Of a stretch of DNA of 64,000 nucleotides, positions 59,711-64,000 are shown piece by piece. The notes beneath the pieces are model-generated. The model ran no database searches, was not told the DNA's origin, and saw only the letters and a list, made by a program, of their open reading frames with translations. Origin of the DNA: an uncultured Eubacteriales bacterium (GTDB lineage: Bacteria > Bacillota > Clostridia > Oscillospirales > Oscillospiraceae); NCBI GenBank assembly GCA_900319695.1, contig ONPN01000013.1, positions 1 to 64,000 of the forward strand. The letters run 5' to 3'. The first letter of the stretch is position 1. Each line of letters opens with the position of its first letter. Both the position numbers and the translations under genes were made by a program.

Positions 59711-61981
59711 ATGCGAAGGCTTGCGACGGCGGCGCTGGCTTTTTCCGCCGCGCTGTTCCTGGCAAACTACATCCTGCCGGCATCGTGGCTCCTGCCGCTT
59801 GCGGCGGCGTCGACCCTGGTCGGCTTCGGGCTGCTGCTCCCGCGTCGGAGATGGCTGCGCCCGGCCGTGACCGCGCTGGTGTTTTTCGCCCTCGGCCTTG
59901 CGGAGTTTTCGGTGTACAGCCGCCTCACGGCCGAAAGGGCGGAGGCGTATGTCGGCCAAACGCGGGAGGTGACCGGCGTCGTGCTCGAGTACCCGGACGT
60001 CTATCCGGGCTACTGCCGCCTGCGCGTGCGCCTCGATGCGCCCGAGCTGCCGAAGCTCAAGGCCATCGTGTACGACAACAAGAAGCTCTTCGCCTCGGCC
60101 CGGCCCGGTCAGCGCGTATCCTTTACCGCAAAGCTCGGCGCGGCGGACACGCTCTACGGCAGACCCTATGACAATTACATGGTCGACGGCTTCTTCTGGA
60201 AGCTCAGCGTCAAGGGGGACGAGGCCCTGACGGACGGCGGATTCTCCCTCTCCGCGCTGCCGGTGCGATTGAATAAACTGCTGCGCGACAGGGCGGACCG
60301 CGCCTTCCCCGACAGCTGCCGCGCTTTTTTAAAGGCCCTGATGCTGGGCGACAAGAGCGACTTCTACGCGGACGACGCCCTGTATGTCGCCATGAGCCGT
60401 TCGGGCCTCATGCACATCGCGGCGGTGTCCGGCCTGCACATCGCGTTTCTGGTGGGCCTTCTGTGCCTGCTGTTCGGAAACGGGCGGCGCGGGGCGCTTG
60501 TCAGCGTCGTTTTAGTCTGGGCCTTCGTCCTCGTCACGGGGATAAGCAAGTCCGCCCTCCGCGCCGCGATCATGCAGAGCTTTCTGCTGCTCGCGCCCAT
60601 CCTGCGGCGGGAAAATGACCCGGTGACCTCGCTCTCGGCGGCGCTGGCGCTGATTCTCGCGTTCAACCCCTTCGCGGCTAAAAGCGTGAGCCTGCAGATG
60701 AGCTTTGCCGCCATGGCGGGCATTGTCTGCTTCGGACAGCGGCTCTATGACTTTTTCCTGCGCCCCCTGCCCGAGAGCGCGAGGGGCGGCCCGCTGTCTT
60801 ACCCCTTCGGCGTCGCGGCGAGCTCGCTGAGCGTCATGGTCTTCACCACGCCCCTGACGGCCATTCACTTTTCCTATGTGCCGCTGCTGTCGCTGCTGAG
60901 CAATCTCGCCTGCCTCTGGGCGGTGAGCCTGTGCTTCTGTCTCGCGTGGGCGGCCTGCCTGCTCGCGCCGGCGCCGTTTCTGGGCGCGGGGCTCGTGTGG
61001 GCCTGCGCCCTGCTTGCCCGGTACATCCTGTTTGTCGCGGGCAAGGTCGCGGGGCTTCCCCATGCGGTGCTGTACATGGCGACGGACGGGGCGCTGTGCT
61101 GGATGCTCGCAAGCTACGCGCTGCTGCTTCTCGGCTTTCTGCTCCGCAGACGGACATGGCTGCGCGTGCTGCTGCCGGGCGGGCTGTCGCTTGTGCTGCT
61201 GATCGGCCTGCTTTGGCACACGGAGCGCTTTTACCGCGAGACCGACTGTCTCAGCGTCCTGAATGTCGGCCAGGGCCAGTGCATCGCGGCCTTCGCCGGG
61301 GACGCGACCGCCGTCGTGGACTGCGGCAACATCAATACCATGGACGACGCCGGGAGTCTCGCGGGGGAGTATCTGCTGGGCCGCGGGCGGCGCAGTATTG
61401 AGCTGCTGGTTCTGACCCACCTGCACACCGACCACGCCGACGGGGCGGTGCGGCTCATGGAGCTTTTGCCCGTGGACACGCTGATCCTCCCGGCGGACGC
61501 GGCGGATGAAAACGGTCTGCGCGACAAAATCCTCGCCTGTGCCGAGCGGCACGGGACAAAGGTCATCAGCCTTGAGCGCGACGCCGAGGCCCGCGCCGGA
61601 CGCATAGCCGCAAAGCTCTACAAGCTCAGCGGCGACGGAGACGAGAACGAGCGCTGCCTTGCGGTCAGGCTCTCCATCGCAGAGACCGATCTGCTGACCA
61701 CGGCGGACGCGCCGAAGAAGCTGGAGCGGGAGCTTGCCGACAGAGAGGATCTGAGCGGCATTGAAATCCTCGTCGCGGGCCACCACGGGTCGAAGTACGC
61801 AGGCTCGAAGGAGCTGCTCCGGGAGCTCGGCGGGGGCCTTGCGGTGGTGAGCGTCGGGTACAATACCTACGGACATCCCGCGCAGGAGACGCTTGACGCG
61901 CTGGAAAAGTACGGCTATGATGTGATGCGGACGGACCTCAACGGCACCGTCGAAATTCGTTTGGAGAAAAGCCATGGCTAA
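59711..61981 (+). CDS. comEC: ComEC/Rec2 family DNA-uptake channel protein (756 aa)
   Basis: N-terminal helices and an OB-like DUF4131 part, the Competence domain (ALMLGDKSDF, SGLMHIAAVSGLHIAFLVGLL), about ten helices, and a C-terminal metallo-beta-lactamase domain (LTHLHTDHADGAVRL, GHHGSKYAGS). It moves single-stranded DNA into the cell in competent bacteria. No other competence genes are here, so competence is not shown. Its end overlaps holA by 8 bases. Confidence 0.93.
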   Translation: MRRLATAALAFSAALFLANYILPASWLLPLAAASTLVGFGLLLPRRRWLRPAVTALVFFALGLAEFSVYSRLTAERAEAYVGQTREVTGVVLEYPDVYPGYCRLRVRLDAPELPKLKAIVYDNKKLFASARPGQRVSFTAKLGAADTLYGRPYDNYMVDGFFWKLSVKGDEALTDGGFSLSALPVRLNKLLRDRADRAFPDSCRAFLKALMLGDKSDFYADDALYVAMSRSGLMHIAAVSGLHIAFLVGLLCLLFGNGRRGALVSVVLVWAFVLVTGISKSALRAAIMQSFLLLAPILRRENDPVTSLSAALALILAFNPFAAKSVSLQMSFAAMAGIVCFGQRLYDFFLRPLPESARGGPLSYPFGVAASSLSVMVFTTPLTAIHFSYVPLLSLLSNLACLWAVSLCFCLAWAACLLAPAPFLGAGLVWACALLARYILFVAGKVAGLPHAVLYMATDGALCWMLASYALLLLGFLLRRRTWLRVLLPGGLSLVLLIGLLWHTERFYRETDCLSVLNVGQGQCIAAFAGDATAVVDCGNINTMDDAGSLAGEYLLGRGRRSIELLVLTHLHTDHADGAVRLMELLPVDTLILPADAADENGLRDKILACAERHGTKVISLERDAEARAGRIAAKLYKLSGDGDENERCLAVRLSIAETDLLTTADAPKKLERELADREDLSGIEILVAGHHGSKYAGSKELLRELGGGLAVVSVGYNTYGHPAQETLDALEKYGYDVMRTDLNGTVEIRLEKSHG

Positions 61982-63026
61982 AAAGGGCAGAGACGAAGAA
62001 AAACTCAATTACGCCGCCGAGCTGCGCACGCTCAGGGAGCGCGGGCCGGAGCGGCTCTATTTCCTCTGGGGGCCGGAGGACTATCTGCGCGAGCAGTTTT
62101 TGATCCAGCTCAAAAAAATCGTCCTCCCCGAGGGGGAGGACGGGTTCAGCTATAAGCGCATCGACGGGCCGGGCCTGGACGCGCGGGAGCTTCAGCAGGC
62201 GGTGGACGCCATGCCCTTTATGACGGAGAGCAGCTTTATCGAGCTTCGGGACGTGGATCTCAACAAGCTCCCGGACGCCGACGCCTGCGCCAAAATCCTC
62301 GAGGACATCCCGGACTACTGCACTGTCGCCTTCGTCCAGAGCGCGCAGTTTGAGCCGGACGGGAGGCTTAAATTCATCAAGAGCCTGCGCTCGGCCGGGA
62401 AAGAGATGAAGTTTACCCAAGCCTCCCAGGGGATGCTGACGGACTGGATCGTCCGCCGCTTTGCCGCCGCCGGGAAGGGGATCGAGCTCGCTGCCGCCCA
62501 GCGCCTGATCTTTATCAGCGGGGACCTCATGAGCAGGCTCATCCCTGAGATCGAGAAGATCGCGGCCTATGCGAAAGGGGAGAAGGTCACCCAGGCCGAC
62601 GTCGAGGCCGTCGCCAACCACATCCCGGAGGCCGTGGTCTTCGAGATGACGGAGCTCATCGCCCAGAAGAAGACAAACTCCGCGCTGGCCGTCCTGTCGG
62701 AGCTGCTGGCGGACAAGAACAACGAGCCCATTATGATGCTCGCCGTCCTGGGAGGCCAGATGCGCCGGCTCTGGGCCGCAAGGCTCGCCGTGGACAAGGG
62801 TCTCGGCACAAAGTATGTGATGGAGACCTGTGCCATGAAGTACGACTATATCGCCGCAAAGCTCCTAAACGCCGCCAGGGGCTTTACCCTGCCGCAGCTT
62901 CAGCGCGCGGTGGAGCTCTGCGCCGAGACCGACTACCGCATGAAGTCCAGCGGCGCGGACGCGCGGGAGCTTTTGAAGGAGGCCGTGCTGCGCATCGCGG
63001 CGGGGGAGTGCCATGCGGAGGATTAA
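61974..63026 (+). CDS. holA: DNA polymerase III delta subunit (350 aa)
   Basis: The family's opening RLYFLWGPEDYLREQFL, a P-loop-like region without a real Walker A, the SFIELRDVDLNKL segment and the helical C-terminal part fit HolA, the clamp-loader wrench. comEC-holA is a common order in Firmicutes. Starts inside the end of comEC. Confidence 0.92.
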   Translation: MAKKGRDEEKLNYAAELRTLRERGPERLYFLWGPEDYLREQFLIQLKKIVLPEGEDGFSYKRIDGPGLDARELQQAVDAMPFMTESSFIELRDVDLNKLPDADACAKILEDIPDYCTVAFVQSAQFEPDGRLKFIKSLRSAGKEMKFTQASQGMLTDWIVRRFAAAGKGIELAAAQRLIFISGDLMSRLIPEIEKIAAYAKGEKVTQADVEAVANHIPEAVVFEMTELIAQKKTNSALAVLSELLADKNNEPIMMLAVLGGQMRRLWAARLAVDKGLGTKYVMETCAMKYDYIAAKLLNAARGFTLPQLQRAVELCAETDYRMKSSGADARELLKEAVLRIAAGECHAED

Positions 63027-63594
63027 GGAGGTCATCGTCGTCGAGGGCCGCTATGACAAGAACACCCTCAGCCAGGTCGTAGACGCTGCAATTTTGGAGA
63101 CCTCCGGCTTCGGTATCTTCAACGACGCGGCCAAGCGGCGCTTATTGAAAACCCTCGCGGAGACGCGGGGCCTCATCGTGCTCACGGACTCCGACGGCGC
63201 GGGCTTCCTGATCCGAAACCACATCCGCGGCATCGTCGATCCGAAGCTCGTCAAGCACGCCTACATCCCGGATATTTCGGGCAAGGAGCGGCGCAAGGAG
63301 AAAGCGTCAAAGGAGGGCAAGCTCGGCGTCGAGGGCATGAGGCCGGAGGTCTTGATCGAGGCCCTGAAGCGCGCGGGCGCGACCTTTGACGACAGCCCCG
63401 CGGAGCAGCGGCCCGCCCAGATCACCAAGGCCGATCTCTACGCGAAGGGCCTGAGCGGGAGAGAGGGAAGCGCGGAAAAGCGCCGTCAGCTTCTCCAAAA
63501 GCTCAGCCTGCCCGAGCGCATGAGCGCGGACGCCATGCTGGACGTGTTAAACGCGCTCATGGATCGGGAATCCTTCTACCGCCTGGAGATGTAA
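63013..63594 (+). CDS. rnmV: Toprim protein, ribonuclease M5-like (193 aa)
   Basis: TOPRIM motifs VVEGRYDKNTL (Glu) and LTDSDGAGFLIRNHIRG (DxD), then the DUF4093 C-terminal part. RNase M5 matures 5S rRNA. It overlaps holA by 14 bases. Some close relatives may act on other RNAs, so the exact role is inferred. Confidence 0.85.
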   Translation: MRRIKEVIVVEGRYDKNTLSQVVDAAILETSGFGIFNDAAKRRLLKTLAETRGLIVLTDSDGAGFLIRNHIRGIVDPKLVKHAYIPDISGKERRKEKASKEGKLGVEGMRPEVLIEALKRAGATFDDSPAEQRPAQITKADLYAKGLSGREGSAEKRRQLLQKLSLPERMSADAMLDVLNALMDRESFYRLEM

Positions 63595-63830
63595 ACGTCC
63601 TCGATGCAGACCGGGAGTATCGCCCCGATCAGCAGCAGGGCCTGGCCGATCTCATAGAGACTCATGGCCGTCATGTACCGCTCATAGCCCTCCGCCAGGC
63701 TGCCGCCCCAGCCGAGCAGCAGCACGAACGCGCACACCAGCACAAAGGCCGTGAGCCTCACAGACCAGATGAAGATGGTCCATGCCGCCGGACACATACA
63801 GAGCATCCGGCGTATCGTCTTTTTGAGCAT
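63576..63830 (-). CDS. Small two-helix membrane protein (84 aa)
   Basis: MLKKTIRRMLCMCPAAWTIF, then two hydrophobic helices (FVLVCAFVLLLGW and IGQALLLIGAILPV). GGGGG lies before ATG 63830, and a promoter is just upstream. The gene converges on rnmV and overlaps its last 19 bases. No family recognised. Confidence 0.6.
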   Translation of the reverse strand: MLKKTIRRMLCMCPAAWTIFIWSVRLTAFVLVCAFVLLLGWGGSLAEGYERYMTAMSLYEIGQALLLIGAILPVCIEDVYISRR

Positions 63831-63852
63831 CCTTTCATCACCCCCCGCGTCC

Positions 63853-63880
63853 ATTGTAACCGGACGCGGGCTTTTTTCAA
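63853..63880 (-). promoter_or_regulatory. Promoter of the small membrane protein
   Basis: On the minus strand: TTGAAA (63875-63880), 16-base spacer, TACAAT (63853-63858). Confidence 0.6.
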
Positions 63881-63946
63881 GGCACAGATTTTGCCACTGT
63901 GCACAAAGAAAGCCGTTTTCTTTTGAACAAAATGCGAAAGATTCTC

Positions 63947-63975
63947 TTGTCATCCGGCGCTTCGTGTGGTATATT
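63947..63975 (+). promoter_or_regulatory. Promoter at the window end
   Basis: TTGTCA (63947-63952), 17-base spacer, TATATT (63970-63975). It points to a gene beyond the window; an ATG occupies the last three bases. Confidence 0.65.
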
Positions 63976-64000
63976 AGAAAAGATTTCAGAAATGTTCATG

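Noticed and set aside
59711..61981. ComEC as proof of natural competence
   Set aside because: comEC is kept in many non-competent Firmicutes and no other uptake genes are in this window.

Overview
The window is chromosomal DNA from a GC-rich member of the Clostridia, most likely an Oscillospiraceae/Ruminococcaceae-type gut anaerobe. That placement is an inference. It rests on the high GC content with AT-rich promoters, the strong AAGGAGG-type ribosome binding sites, a T-box leader on alaS, an FHA-FtsW fusion beside a penicillin-binding protein, an Mrp/NifX pair, a PdaB-like (sporulation-type) polysaccharide deacetylase, and several families of short palindromic repeats typical of this group. 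I saw no rRNA genes, CRISPR array, plasmid or phage structural genes.

Layout. 1-3000: end of a 2-hydroxyacyl-CoA dehydratase gene, a HicB-like/HicA pair and a PTS-EIIC-type membrane protein. 3000-9900: a GGDEF-EAL protein, a phosphodiester glycosidase followed by two tandem paralogues of unknown function, and a GT2-GtrA glycosyltransferase. 10130-19780: a metallophosphoesterase, then minus-strand genes for UDP-glucose dehydrogenase, a UDP-glucuronate-type epimerase, a lipoprotein, two YdcF-like proteins around a DUF6056-like membrane protein, and an ABC-F ATPase. 19900-28700: the FHA-FtsW/PBP pair, NusG-II/Gx-transporter genes, Mrp-NifX, DegV, and nifS-nifU. 28745-31271: a candidate minus-strand small RNA, RidA and NhaC.

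The centre of interest is 31609-41502. A large serine recombinase gene sits at the left end of a 9.9-kb integrative element. The ends can be placed to the base. Two 27-base arms, inverted relative to each other and differing at only four positions, abut a shared TC dinucleotide (31609-31610 and 41501-41502). The flanking DNA rejoins in frame into one polysaccharide deacetylase gene, whose N-terminal part is at 41503-42033 and C-terminal part at 31377-31608. Besides the recombinase and a damaged polysaccharide/Rpn segment, the element carries what looks like a peptide-maturation system. Its parts are a 136-residue precursor-like protein with a KPEVEAVRF...DVIATSGGG leader, an ABC exporter, an acyltransferase-like membrane protein, a PqqD-like protein, a Ser-His signal-peptidase-like protein and an HprK/PEPCK-like kinase.

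42000-64000: tRNA-Thr and tRNA-Tyr, secreted and membrane proteins, a diguanylate cyclase, a chagasin-like lipoprotein, an HD-GYP phosphodiesterase, prfC, a cyclodeaminase-like gene, a sirtuin, tmk, a Cys/Gly-rich small protein, mltG, a U32 peptidase, a double-glycine-leader peptide gene, T-box-alaS, a HIT protein, comEC, holA and rnmV. Together with the GGDEF-EAL protein at 3248, the window encodes both synthesis and breakdown of cyclic di-GMP. Dispersed palindromic elements (8688, 14754, 24514, 28764, 29288, 44131, 49064) sit in several intergenic spaces; in two places they touch the promoter-to-gene interval or a gene edge.
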